A stretch of 64,000 bases of DNA from Stutzerimonas kunmingensis (GCF_014764705.1 NZ_JACXXG010000010.1:1-64000), one strand, 5' to 3'; positions 1 to 8,226 are shown, counted from the stretch's first letter. Notes: generated by a model from the letters alone, not told the origin. Program-made: numbers and translations.

Positions 1-98
1 AGATCAACCGCAAGAGCGTGATCGTCCTGGCCGAGAACGGCACGAAACAGTACAAGGTCTCACCGGAATTGCTAAGGCCCCTTCGGGACGTAAAGTAA
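1..98 (+). CDS. C-terminal end of an unknown protein (cut by window edge)
   Basis: An open frame enters from the left edge and stops with TAA at 96-98, giving the last 31 residues, ending in LLRPLRDVK. The tail is basic and compact and looks like a small beta domain (KSVIVLAENG). Only this end is visible, so no function is assigned; a resemblance to tails of SprT-like metalloproteases carried on integrative elements is a weak impression only. It lies next to an AbrB-like gene and a dead transposase, so it may be part of an accessory segment. Confidence 0.5.
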   Translation, partial: INRKSVIVLAENGTKQYKVSPELLRPLRDVK

Positions 99-256
99 GT
101 CCAGTACGTCGTGGAATGAACGCTTACAATTTCGTGGTCGCTGGGCTCTGTCATGGTTTAGCCTCCAAATAGGGGGAATCTACGACATGGGTGTGCGCTA
201 TGGTAAGGCGTCTCCGCCATGCTTCTGACTTTAGCTTCTGTAAGGAGGGTGGCGTC

Positions 257-448
257 ATGGACACACCTAACAGCTGGCGAGTTGTCTGCCAAGATCCGGG
301 AGACGGCAGCGGAGACGTAATCGTTGAGCTTCCATCTGAGTTACTTGCGAAACTCGGTTGGACGCTGGGAGATGAGCTGATAGTGGAGAAAAGCGAGGAG
401 GGATTTTCCCTAAAGCTCAAACCGCGGCCCGTGAACGCACCTCTTTAG
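257..448 (+). CDS. AbrB/MazE/SpoVT-like small DNA-binding protein
   Basis: A 63-residue protein. The start chosen is ATG 257, because AAGGAGGG lies just upstream; the frame is open further back to 191 but without a ribosome site. The central part (VIVELPSELLAKLGW, then GDELIVEKSEEG) is the swapped-hairpin beta pattern of AbrB/MazE-type DNA-binding domains: a hydrophobic strand, a short helix, GW.LGD, then a strand. Such proteins act as transcription factors or as antitoxins that repress their own operon. No toxin gene follows: the next recognisable sequence is an IS1182-type transposase remnant read the opposite way, whose stop overlaps this gene's stop. It may therefore be an orphan antitoxin whose partner was lost, or a stand-alone regulator. 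Confidence 0.65.
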   Translation: MDTPNSWRVVCQDPGDGSGDVIVELPSELLAKLGWTLGDELIVEKSEEGFSLKLKPRPVNAPL

Positions 449-690
449 GCGGATTGCACCGCATAGGCGGCATAGCCAATGAGGCGTTCCGGCGTTAGAT
501 CGAACTGCGCTTCGAAACACTCGACCATCGTTCTGGTCGAGTCGACTGCGGCAGTACGATGCACCGGAGTCGTTTCCACTTACATGATCACGCCATGCTC
601 GGTGTCGCTCAGGAAGTTGGCGGAGTAGGCAAAATAAGCCGAGCCAGGGCGGCGGTGTCAGACTTTATTCCTGGCTGCGGTGGGGCTTTT
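445..690 (-). pseudogene. Degenerate IS1182-family transposase fragment
   Basis: Reading the minus strand from about 690 down to the TAA at 447-445 gives pieces typical of IS1182/IS5-like DDE transposases: SDTAALA in one frame, then after a frame change AYFAYSANFLSDTEHG, a TAA stop at about 586, then DSTRTMVECFEAQFDLTPER and a final truncated segment LIGYAAYAVQSA. In intact relatives this region (FFAYS.NYL.DTEH.I..VEATPA.R, followed by AARTM..R.E..F.L.P.RL..DTAYG) leads to the second catalytic Asp; here the DTAYG position reads YAAYA, so the acidic residue is gone. At least one frameshift, one nonsense codon and losses at both ends show it is dead. The family call rests on remembered consensus patterns, not on a search. 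Confidence 0.6.
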
Positions 691-710
691 CCGGCGGACG
701 CGTTAGGCTG

Positions 711-793
711 TGTCGAACTATATTTCCGTTGTTGCGGCATGCCATAGCGCTGAAGCTTGCGGATTTTGCGGCCCTCTATGTCAAACTATATTC
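711..793. repeat. Imperfect direct repeat, 68-bp period, spanning the kinase 3' end
   Basis: The 14-mer TGTCGAACTATATT at 711-724 recurs as TGTCAAACTATATT at 779-792, one mismatch, 68 bp apart. The second copy contains the stop codon and last codons (N-I-V-stop) of the minus-strand kinase gene. The 68 bp between start points is noncoding. This could be a small tandem duplication or a scar of the insertion event that left the nearby transposase remnant. Confidence 0.5.
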
Positions 794-2838
794 TGGGCAT
801 CCATGTTGTCTTCGCGCGTACCGGAGCTCAATGCCAGGGCCGGCTCCACCTGCTGTGGTGCAGCGGTGCGCGGCAGGAACACCTTGACCGTCGTACCGAT
901 GCCCTCGCGGCTTTCGATACATGCGCCGCCACCGGATTGTTTGGCGAAGCCGAAGACCTGCGCCAGGCCCAATCCCGAGCCCTTGCCGACTTCCTTGGTG
1001 GTGAAGAAGGGTTCGAATGCCTTGCTCAGCACTTCCTCGCTCATGCCGGTTCCGGTATCGGTTACCGAAAGCACCACGTACTCGCCTGGGCTGGGATCTT
1101 CGGCGCGCAGTGCCGGTTCGCTGATCACCACGTTGCGCGTGCCCAGCGTCAGGCGTCCGCTGTCACCCATGGCGTCACGGGCATTGATTGCCAGGTTGAG
1201 AATGATCATCTCGATCTGGGTCGGGTCCACCAGCGCGTGCCAGATATTGGCCTGGGTATCGGTCTCGATGCTGACGCTACCGCCTAGGGTGCTTTTCAGC
1301 AGGCTGAGCAGGCTGACCAGGGTGTCGTTGAGGTCGATCGCTGCTGGCGTCAGCTGCTGGCGACGGGCGAAGGCGAGCAACTGGCTGGTCAGCGTCGCGC
1401 CGCGCTCGCCGGATTCGCGGATGTACTGCAAGCGCCGCAAGCTGCGCTCTGCTGGGGCGCCCTGCTCAAGGTCGCTCTGTAGAAAGCTGGCACTGGTCAG
1501 AATGACCGTCAGCAGGTTGTTGATGTCATGGGCGACGCCAGCGGTCAGCTGGCCGACGGCTTCGAGGCGCTGCATCTGCTGCAGGGTCGCCTCGACACGT
1601 TCGCGCTCCTGGATCTGCGCGCGGAGCTCGCGGTTGGCCTCGGCCAGTTTGTCGACCGCGGCGATTTCGCTGGTGATGTCCCGCGCCGCCGAGTAGACGC
1701 GGCCGTCATCGGCGACCACCGACCAGGACAGCCAGCGGTAGCTGCCATCGCGATGGCGTAGGCGATTGACGAAGCGGTTGGTGACCTTGCCTTGGCCGAC
1801 ACGGGCATTTTCTTCCTGGGTCGCCTGCAGATCATCGGGATGCACCAGCCAGGTCAGCGGGTGCTGCATGAGCTGTTCCAGCGGCCAGCCGAAGGCATCC
1901 TCCCAGATCGGGTTGAGCGCGACCGGCATCATGTCCAGGCGGGTGACCGCCAGCAGGTCACGGGACAACTCCCAGGTGCGGTCACGTTCGCGGGTGCGCT
2001 CCTGCACGCGCTCGCCCAGGGTTTCGTTCATCTGCCTGAGGGTCTGGGTCGCCAGCTGTTGTTCGGTGATGTCCATCACCACGCCGACGAAGCGCGAGCA
2101 CTGCCCGCCTTCGAAAAAGGCTTGGCCGCGAGTTTCCATCCAGCGCAGGCTGCCGTCATCGAAGAGCACGCGATAGGTGGTGCAGTACTCGCCGTCATCT
2201 TCACCGGCGATGGCGCGGGCGATCTCCTCGCGTATCCGCTTGCGGTCTTCCGGGTGGCAGAGCCGTTCGAACAGCGGCATGTCCACCGGGTCCTGTTCAC
2301 CGATACCGAGCATGGCCCGGCAGCGCTGGTCCCAGATCAGCGCGCCACTCTGTGGTTCGTAGTCCCACATGCCCAGGCGTGCCGCATCGATGGCCAGGCG
2401 CGCGCGCACCTCGACCTCGCGCAGCGCCTGTTCGGCCTGCAGACGGCGGCGCCGTTCGTTGACTTCGGCCAGTGCACGTTCCACCGCCTTGGGCAGAAAG
2501 CCGAGGTTCTGCTTGAGCACGTAGTCGACGGCGCCGGAGCGCATCATGTTGACCGCGTGCTCCTCGCCAAAAACGCCGGAGAGAAAGATGAAGGGGGTCT
2601 GTGGCGCCAGCCGACGCGCTTCCTGTAGGGCCTGGCTGCCGGAGAAGCCTGGCAGGATGAAGTCCGCCAGGATCAGATCAAAAGCGCGTCGCTGCAGCGC
2701 TTCCACCACGCCGGCATGGCTGTAGACCAGCTCGGTATGCAGGGTGTAGCCACTGCGCTCCAGCGCCAACTGGGCAAGTTCGGCGTCGTGCGGGCTGTCC
2801 TCGATGAACAGGACGCTGATGTTCTTTGACGCTGGCAT
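781..2838 (-). CDS. REC-PAS-PAS sensor histidine kinase
   Basis: 685 residues from ATG 2838; a TTG two codons upstream is possible. An N-terminal receiver domain (about 5-120) has the acidic pair IED and phospho-acceptor Asp59 in LILADFILPG. Two PAS/PAC domains follow (about 145-260 and 290-390; VVMDITE and SAARDIT end the PACs). The HisKA H-box is GVAHDINNLL with His437, followed by an HATPase with N-box NLAINARDAMG, DTGTGMSEE and GKGSGLGLAQVFGF. This is the NtrB-like subtype. No membrane segment is seen, so it should be cytosolic. It lies 66 bases downstream of the response regulator and the phytochrome on the same strand. I infer that light input can reach it through its own receiver domain. 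The last 30 residues after the HATPase are low-complexity and end inside a short repeat. Confidence 0.88.
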   Translation of the reverse strand: MPASKNISVLFIEDSPHDAELAQLALERSGYTLHTELVYSHAGVVEALQRRAFDLILADFILPGFSGSQALQEARRLAPQTPFIFLSGVFGEEHAVNMMRSGAVDYVLKQNLGFLPKAVERALAEVNERRRRLQAEQALREVEVRARLAIDAARLGMWDYEPQSGALIWDQRCRAMLGIGEQDPVDMPLFERLCHPEDRKRIREEIARAIAGEDDGEYCTTYRVLFDDGSLRWMETRGQAFFEGGQCSRFVGVVMDITEQQLATQTLRQMNETLGERVQERTRERDRTWELSRDLLAVTRLDMMPVALNPIWEDAFGWPLEQLMQHPLTWLVHPDDLQATQEENARVGQGKVTNRFVNRLRHRDGSYRWLSWSVVADDGRVYSAARDITSEIAAVDKLAEANRELRAQIQERERVEATLQQMQRLEAVGQLTAGVAHDINNLLTVILTSASFLQSDLEQGAPAERSLRRLQYIRESGERGATLTSQLLAFARRQQLTPAAIDLNDTLVSLLSLLKSTLGGSVSIETDTQANIWHALVDPTQIEMIILNLAINARDAMGDSGRLTLGTRNVVISEPALRAEDPSPGEYVVLSVTDTGTGMSEEVLSKAFEPFFTTKEVGKGSGLGLAQVFGFAKQSGGGACIESREGIGTTVKVFLPRTAAPQQVEPALALSSGTREDNMDAQNIV

Positions 2839-2904
2839 ATCCAACCTGTCGAGGAAGCAGGAATCATCGAAACGGCCCGCCAGGCGCGGGCCGGCAATGC
2901 ACGT

Positions 2905-3378
2905 TCAGTTCTTTTCGTCTTTGTTGCGCGCGCGCTTGAGACGCAGCGAACCGGGTGGCGGCTCGTTGAGCACGGCCCAGAAGATGCCGAGGTCGGAGAT
3001 TGCGGCGACAAAATCTTTAAATTCGACCGGTTTGACGACGTAAGCGTTCACCCCGAGCTCGTAGGCTTTCATCAGGTCGGGCTCTTCCCGCGAAGAGGTC
3101 AGCATGACCACTGGAATGCTGCGCAGCTCGGCGGTCTCGCGGACAGTCTTGAGCACTTCCAAGCCGTCGACCTTGGGCAGTTTCAGGTCCAGCAGCAGCA
3201 CTGCTGGATTGCCATCGGCGCGATCGGCGTAAGCGCCGGTGCGCTGCAGGTAGTTCAGCGCCTCGGCGCCGTCACGCATGATCACCACCTCATTGGCCAG
3301 CTGGCTGCGCTCCAGCGCGATCAGGGTGAGTTCCAGGTCGTGGGGGTTGTCTTCGACCAGCAGTATTGGTTTCAGCAT
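2905..3378 (-). CDS. Single-domain response regulator of the phytochrome operon
   Basis: 157 residues forming one receiver domain: ILLVEDNPHD at the start, phospho-acceptor Asp64 in LLLDLKLPKVDG, Thr/Ser in VMLTSS and Lys in VVKPVEF. It has the longer alpha4/beta5 face and basic tail (LKRARNKDEK) common in phytochrome-associated Rcp1-type regulators, with no DNA-binding or enzyme output. Its ATG overlaps the phytochrome stop (ATGA), so translation is coupled and the phytochrome kinase is the likely phosphodonor. The receiver probably passes phosphate to, or binds, another protein; the kinase encoded next is one candidate. Confidence 0.9.
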   Translation of the reverse strand: MLKPILLVEDNPHDLELTLIALERSQLANEVVIMRDGAEALNYLQRTGAYADRADGNPAVLLLDLKLPKVDGLEVLKTVRETAELRSIPVVMLTSSREEPDLMKAYELGVNAYVVKPVEFKDFVAAISDLGIFWAVLNEPPPGSLRLKRARNKDEKN

Positions 3379-5648
3379 CAGATGTCTCGGTCCAGGAGGG
3401 ACGATGTGTAGGACAGTTTGGGGAGTGAGAAGTAGAACGTGGCGCCCTTGTCCAGCTGGCCTTCGGCCCAGACCTGGCCGTCGTGGCGCTCGATGATGCG
3501 GCGCACGCTCGCCAGGCCGATGCCGATACCTTCGAACTCCTCCATGCGGTGCAGGCGCTGGAACACGCCGAACAGCTTGCTCGAGTACTGCATGTCGAAG
3601 CCGACGCCGTTGTCGCGCACATAGACGACCACTTCGCCGGCGCGCTGTTCGGCACCCACCTCGATGACGGCCACCTCCCGGGTGCGGCTGTACTTGACCG
3701 CGTTGTCGATCAGGTTGCGTAGCACCATGTGAATGAAGGCGGCATCGGCGACGACGATCGGCATTGGCAGCAGGTGCCATTCGATCTGGCGACCTTCGCA
3801 GTCAGGCGCCAGCTCCTCGCGAATCGAGGCGACCAATGCACCGAGGTCGACATCCGACAGGCGCAATGCCGAACGGCCCATCTGCGAGAAGCTCAGCAGG
3901 TTGTCCACCAGCGTGCCGGCGAAGCGCGCGGCGTCGGCAATGTTGTCGAGAAAGCGCATCCCACGTTCGCTCAGTTGCTTGCTCTCCATCTCGCTGAGCA
4001 GCTCGGTGTAGCCAGCGATATGCCGCAGCGGAGCGCGCAGGTCGTGGGAAACGCTGTAGGAGAAGGCCTCCAGCTCCTTGTTGCTGGCGCGCAACTCGCC
4101 GGCCAGCTGGGCCATCTCCTCGGCTTTGCGCAAGACAATACCGAGCACCGCATTGCGCAGTTCCAGCGCGCCCTCGATCACCACCTGATCCCAGGGCTGC
4201 GCATAGCCGCGCAGGGTTTCCTGCCATTGTTCGAAGCTGTGCCGCGGACTGAGCGCACCGCTCTGACGGTCGATCTGTTTTTCCGGCTGACCGGCCCAGT
4301 TGACCGTCTTGATCTGCTCGTGGCGAAACCAGATCAGATAGTGCGCGTGCAGGCGCGAGATGGAGATGGCCATGACCCCGGCACAATGCTCGGCGAGTGC
4401 CGGCATGTCGGGAATGTCGCGGCTGATGCAGTCACAGTGGAAGACCAGTTCGTCGCGTCGTTCGCCCAGCCACCGCGCCAGCTGCAGGATCTGTTCATGC
4501 TCCGGTGTGTCGCCGACGGTTTCGCACTTGTCGGCGGAAATGATCGCCGCGCCGTCGGCACCGGCGAACCCCAGCACCACCTCGGGGAGGTGGCGGAAAC
4601 CCTCGACCACGCTGTCGCGATCGGCCATCGCCGCGAGCAGATGGACGATCTGGTGGCGCAGGTCCAGCTTGCGTTGCGCGAGGGTCTCGCTTTCCCGTGC
4701 CTCGATCTGCAGTGAGAGGATACGACCGAGCAGCTCGCAGGCGGTGCGCGTCTGGTAAGTGACTGCTCGCGGTTCGGCATCATGGCAGGAGATCAGCCCC
4801 CAGAGGCGGTCGCGAATGACGATGGAGATCGACATCGACGCCAGCGTGCCCATGTTGCGCATGTACTGCAGATGCACCGGGGAGACGCTGCGCAGTGCGG
4901 CGAAGCTCAGATCGAGCGGTGCCCCGGAGATCGGGTTGAGCGCCGGCACCAGGGGCGAGGGTTGATAGTTGGCGTCCTGAATCACCCGGATCAGGTTTTC
5001 GCGATACAGCCGGCGCGCCTGCTGCGGGATGTCGGCAGCCGGAAAGCACAGCCCGAGATAGCTTGGATAGCCCGGGTCGGCGACCTCTGCCAGCACTACT
5101 CCATTGTCTTCGGCATCAAAGCGATAGGCCTTGACGCGGCCGAAGCCGGTGATGCGCTTGACCTCCCGAACCGCCAGTTGGCAGAGCGCTTCCAGCTCGC
5201 GGCTGTCCTGCAGTTGGGCGACGAAGGTACGCATCAGCGGGTAGAGGGTGTCATAGGCCTGGCCGGAGGTTTCCGCGCGTTCGAATTCGAGGATCAGCTG
5301 GCCGCGATGGCGATGGCCGAGCAAGGCGAACGCCTGGCCGGCGACACCGGTGAGACCGATGCTTACATCGCTCAGGTGGAAGGGGTTGTGGTCGTCTTCG
5401 CTCAGTGCCGTGAGACCGGCTTCGATGCGTGCGGTGGGTAGCAGGTTCGACAGAGGCTGGCCGACCAGCGAGCGGGCGTCTATCCCGAGCCAGCGCTGAA
5501 CGTTTTCACTGGCCTGCTGCACACGCAGCTCGGGCTCGCTGACCACCAGCAGGAAACCATGGGGCTGGATGCTACCGGGGATATGGATTGGTTCGTCGGC
5601 GCATCGATCGATGGCCTGGAGCAACTCCTGGGCTTCGGTAGTAGTCAT
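3378..5648 (-). CDS. bphP: Bacteriophytochrome sensor histidine kinase
   Basis: 756 residues from ATG 5648 (AAGGA eight bases upstream); the frame is open further upstream without support. The PAS domain (about 10-115) begins with Cys16 in RCADEPIHIPGSIQPHG, the biliverdin-attachment position of bacterial phytochromes. The GAF domain (about 140-310) holds FPAADIPQQARRLY (Asp206-Ile-Pro) and the chromophore-pocket His259 in SPVHLQYMRNMG. The PHY domain (about 325-505) carries the tongue motif PRHSF (468-472). HisKA has His535 in SVSHDLRAPLRHI, and the HATPase has NLIDNAVKYS, RDNGVGFD and GIGIGLASVRRI. It is a cytosolic red/far-red photoreceptor kinase. No heme oxygenase gene (bphO) is adjacent, so biliverdin must come from elsewhere in the genome. 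The response regulator start overlaps its stop. Confidence 0.96.
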   Translation of the reverse strand: MTTTEAQELLQAIDRCADEPIHIPGSIQPHGFLLVVSEPELRVQQASENVQRWLGIDARSLVGQPLSNLLPTARIEAGLTALSEDDHNPFHLSDVSIGLTGVAGQAFALLGHRHRGQLILEFERAETSGQAYDTLYPLMRTFVAQLQDSRELEALCQLAVREVKRITGFGRVKAYRFDAEDNGVVLAEVADPGYPSYLGLCFPAADIPQQARRLYRENLIRVIQDANYQPSPLVPALNPISGAPLDLSFAALRSVSPVHLQYMRNMGTLASMSISIVIRDRLWGLISCHDAEPRAVTYQTRTACELLGRILSLQIEARESETLAQRKLDLRHQIVHLLAAMADRDSVVEGFRHLPEVVLGFAGADGAAIISADKCETVGDTPEHEQILQLARWLGERRDELVFHCDCISRDIPDMPALAEHCAGVMAISISRLHAHYLIWFRHEQIKTVNWAGQPEKQIDRQSGALSPRHSFEQWQETLRGYAQPWDQVVIEGALELRNAVLGIVLRKAEEMAQLAGELRASNKELEAFSYSVSHDLRAPLRHIAGYTELLSEMESKQLSERGMRFLDNIADAARFAGTLVDNLLSFSQMGRSALRLSDVDLGALVASIREELAPDCEGRQIEWHLLPMPIVVADAAFIHMVLRNLIDNAVKYSRTREVAVIEVGAEQRAGEVVVYVRDNGVGFDMQYSSKLFGVFQRLHRMEEFEGIGIGLASVRRIIERHDGQVWAEGQLDKGATFYFSLPKLSYTSSLLDRDI

Positions 5649-5874
5649 TGCGTGTCCTTGTTCAGGTCCGAGCGGACCAGATGTGTTTGGCAGGCACCAA
5701 TGCAAATTGCTACCTAATTTCTGCAATTGTGCGTATTGAATCGGGCAAGTCGCCGTGAATGTCTTAACCGAGCGTTTCGCTAAGCCATGCACTTTAACGC
5801 GACAGAACTGGCTCGCCAATCCGGCGGGCTGTATAAACGGGGCCTTGCCTGGGGGCATACGACAGGAGGTGGGT

Positions 5875-6285
5875 GTGGAAGAAGTCATCGAACAGCTGCG
5901 CGAGCTCAACGAGCCGGTGCCGGTACCGCTGGAGCTGCCCGACGACGATCTCTTGGTGGAGATCGAGGAGCAGCTGTTGATCAATCTCCCGTTCGGCCTG
6001 CGTGAGTTCCTGCTTCAGGTCAGCGATGTGATCTACGGGCGCCTGGAGCCGGTCACCGCCACCGATCCGCAGTCGCACACCTACCTGCCGGAAGTCGCCG
6101 CCAATGCCTGGGATGCTGGCGTGCCACGCGATCTGATTCCGATCTGCCAGGACGGGCGTGACTACTATGTGGTCGATCTGGAAGGCGAAGTCACCCTGTG
6201 GGACGGCGACGACTGCGAGCTGAGCGAGGAGGAAACCTGGGAGACCGTCTGGCATTGGGCGCGCGACGTCTGGCTGGAAAGCTGA
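5875..6285 (+). CDS. SMI1/KNR4 (SUKH) family protein
   Basis: 136 residues from GTG 5875, chosen because AGGAGG precedes it by a few bases; the frame extends to 5755 without a ribosome site. The protein is strongly acidic. The SUKH core is visible as PLELPDDDLLVEIEEQLLINLP followed by LREFLLQVSDVIYG, the usual helix pair and Trp/aromatic pattern, and a C-terminal strand region (DYYVVDLEGEVTLWDGD). SUKH proteins act as immunity proteins of contact-dependent toxins in many bacteria, but no toxin gene is beside it, and I recall closely similar solitary proteins across Pseudomonas. A housekeeping role is therefore more likely. It is divergent from bphP across 226 bases. Confidence 0.8.
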   Translation: MEEVIEQLRELNEPVPVPLELPDDDLLVEIEEQLLINLPFGLREFLLQVSDVIYGRLEPVTATDPQSHTYLPEVAANAWDAGVPRDLIPICQDGRDYYVVDLEGEVTLWDGDDCELSEEETWETVWHWARDVWLES

Positions 6286-6367
6286 AGCGGATATACGACG
6301 GTATCGACACGGCGGCGCCGCGACGGCCTGTTAAGCTGTGCGCCCGCCGGACACTTTCCATTACTTC

Positions 6368-6742
6368 ATGCTGACTCTGAGCAATCTGTTTCTGTTCATG
6401 CTGCTGGCTGCCGCCGGCGCCTGGCTGTGGCACTCCCACGGTATTCGCGAGCGCGCCCTGCAGGCGGTGCGCCGGCACTGCCAGAAGCTCGATGTGGAAT
6501 TGCTCGACGGCAATGTGGCCTTTCGCAAGCTGACGCTGTTGCCGGATGCACGCGGCCAGCGCCGGCTCGCGCGTATCTACGGGTTCGAGTTCACCGTCAC
6601 TGGTGAGCAGCGCCACCCAGGCACCATCGTCATGTTCGGTGCGCAGGTCGGTCGTATCGAGCTGGCGGCGCATCCGTTCCAGCCCGCCGACGAGCCGGGG
6701 CGGGTGATTCAATTGGACGACTGGCGCCGCCCCCGCGAATGA
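6368..6742 (+). CDS. DUF3301 membrane-anchored protein
   Basis: 124 residues from ATG 6368. One N-terminal membrane helix (about 5-20, LFLFMLLAAAGAWLW) is followed by HSHGIRERALQAVRRHC and a soluble domain with DVELLDGNVAFRKL, LARIYGFEFTVTGEQRHPG and a basic tail. This is the pattern of DUF3301, small proteins of unknown function conserved in gamma-proteobacteria. It lies 82 bases after the SUKH gene on the same strand and converges on the CobW gene with a 4-base gap. Confidence 0.8.
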   Translation: MLTLSNLFLFMLLAAAGAWLWHSHGIRERALQAVRRHCQKLDVELLDGNVAFRKLTLLPDARGQRRLARIYGFEFTVTGEQRHPGTIVMFGAQVGRIELAAHPFQPADEPGRVIQLDDWRRPRE

Positions 6743-6746
6743 CAGG

Positions 6747-7715
6747 TCATTCGTCGATAAGGCACTCGACCATGCCCTGTTGCAGTTCCGCCTGCGACTG
6801 AGGTTCGCTGAAGATCAGCTCTATCCTTGAATCCCGCCGCCATTCGCTGCTCCTGAAGACCAACGCCTGGCCGTCCAGCGCGTTGGCTGACTGCCAACCG
6901 CTGCGGCCGTGAATTACCAGCTTGGCGCGACGCCAGGGCCAGCGCGTCAGCCATTGCGAGAGCTGGCCGAGATCGAAGCGCTGGCTCGGGTGCCAGCGCC
7001 AGCCGATGCTCCAGTGCTCTGCTGTCGCCTGAACCTGGCAGATCGGCTGGCGCGGATCGAGCCACACCTGCGCCAGCGTCGCCGACCCGCTGGGCAGGGT
7101 GGTCGCGCGTGTCGGTTCACTGGCGCGTGCGCCGATGCCGGGAAGCTGTTCCAGGGACAGCTGGCCTCGCGTGGTCCAGTAAAGCGGCTGCTCAGACAGC
7201 TGCTCGGCCAGTCGGATACGGCTGGGTTGGTCCAGCGTTTCGCTCTTGTTCATCAGCAGCAGGCCGGCTTGGGCCAGGGCCTGCTGCTGGCTGTCGGGCA
7301 GGGGTTCGCCGCGGCTGAGGGCGGCGGCATCCAATACCAGCACGGTTGGCTGGACGCTCAGCACGTTCTGCCATGGCGGTAGCCTGAGCTGCCGCAGCAA
7401 TTCCGCCGGGTGGCCCAGGCCGGAGGGTTCGATCAGCAAGCGGTCTGGTTTTGCCTGACGCAGCAGGCGCGCTAGGCCGACCTGGAACGGGACGCCGTTG
7501 ACACAACACAGGCAGCCGCCGGGGATCTCCGCCAGGCTGATGCCGTCTGCTTCGGTCGTCAGTAACGCGGCATCCAGCCCGATCTGGCCGAACTCGTTGA
7601 TCAGCACCGCCCAGCGCTCGCCGGCTGGCTTCTGATCGAGCAGATGGCGAATCAGGCTGGTTTTGCCGGCGCCGAGCGGGCCGCCGATGAGATGGGTCGG
7701 GATATGTTCGAGCAT
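6747..7715 (-). CDS. CobW/COG0523-type metal-related GTPase
   Basis: 322 residues from ATG 7715; an ATG six codons upstream (7733) is the alternative. The P-loop GGPLGAGKTS sits near the N-terminus, followed by the metal-binding GGCLCCVNG (CxCC) motif, the Switch II-like LIEPSGLGHP and the guanine motif NKSE. The C-terminal CobW domain follows, with HPSQRFD. The length fits G3E-family metallochaperones of the COG0523 type, which couple GTP hydrolysis to metal (often Zn) delivery or cobalamin-related metal insertion. The substrate cannot be read from sequence. The GTPase half seems complete; the C-terminal half is somewhat short compared with zinc-linked YeiR/ZigA forms, which carry a His-rich loop absent here. 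Confidence 0.85.
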   Translation of the reverse strand: MLEHIPTHLIGGPLGAGKTSLIRHLLDQKPAGERWAVLINEFGQIGLDAALLTTEADGISLAEIPGGCLCCVNGVPFQVGLARLLRQAKPDRLLIEPSGLGHPAELLRQLRLPPWQNVLSVQPTVLVLDAAALSRGEPLPDSQQQALAQAGLLLMNKSETLDQPSRIRLAEQLSEQPLYWTTRGQLSLEQLPGIGARASEPTRATTLPSGSATLAQVWLDPRQPICQVQATAEHWSIGWRWHPSQRFDLGQLSQWLTRWPWRRAKLVIHGRSGWQSANALDGQALVFRSSEWRRDSRIELIFSEPQSQAELQQGMVECLIDE

Positions 7716-7803
7716 GGCGGCTATGGTGAGCATTTTGCGCTGAGTCTGAAAGGGGCGGGTGGCTCATGTTAAAGTCGCCGGCGATTCTCGGAGAGGTGAA
7801 ATC

Positions 7804-8166
7804 GTGCGGTTACCGTTCTTGCTGACAGCCCTGTGCGGCCTGCTCGTCGCTGGCGACGTGATGGCCGAAGCGTGCGTGATTAACAGCCACGACGACCGCG
7901 TGGCAGTGAAGCTTTGCCAGGCGAACATCAACATTCCCGCAGAGCTGTTCCGCAGCGGCTTCTGTCAGCCGCAGCTGAAGGATCACGAAGTCGAAGTGGA
8001 GTTCGTCGATCAGTGCCCGGACGGTGCCTTCGGTGTCTGCCGCAACGCGCAGGTGTCGAACATGCCGTACCGGCAGGACATTCACTATTACGGCATCGCC
8101 AGTGATGCGCGCTTTCTCCAGCCCGCCTGCGAGCAGAACAACCAGGGCAGCTGGAAGAAGAACTGA
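7804..8166 (+). CDS. Small secreted Cys-containing protein, function unknown
   Basis: 120 residues from GTG 7804, supported by GGAGAGG upstream; the frame continues back to 7759. The N-terminus is a signal peptide (basic start, LPFLLTALCGLLVAG, cleavage near VMAEA). The mature part is about 100 residues with Cys in EACVINSH, KLCQAN, SGFCQP, DQCPDG, GVCRN and PACEQN. That makes six mature cysteines, which could form three disulfides in the periplasm. I do not recognise a domain with known activity. It is convergent with the DUF3617 gene. Confidence 0.7.
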   Translation: MRLPFLLTALCGLLVAGDVMAEACVINSHDDRVAVKLCQANINIPAELFRSGFCQPQLKDHEVEVEFVDQCPDGAFGVCRNAQVSNMPYRQDIHYYGIASDARFLQPACEQNNQGSWKKN

Positions 8167-8184
8167 CCTCGGCCCAGCAGCCAT

Positions 8185-8206
8185 AGGGGTTTCACGTGGA
8201 ACCCCT
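8185..8206. terminator. Hairpin between convergent genes
   Basis: AGGGGTT and AACCCCT form a 7-bp stem around an E-box-like TCACGTGG loop. It stands between the convergent stops at 8166 and 8227 and could end transcription from both sides; there is no long T-run. Confidence 0.5.
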
Positions 8207-8226
8207 GCTGATTTCCCGGTGGCCTT

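Noticed and set aside
191-256. Upstream extension of the AbrB-like protein (22 extra residues)
   Set aside because: No ribosome site, and the AAGGAGGG lies directly before the inner ATG.
5875-6285. SUKH protein as immunity gene of a contact-dependent toxin
   Set aside because: No toxin, Rhs, CDI or secretion gene nearby; similar solitary genes are recalled from other pseudomonads.
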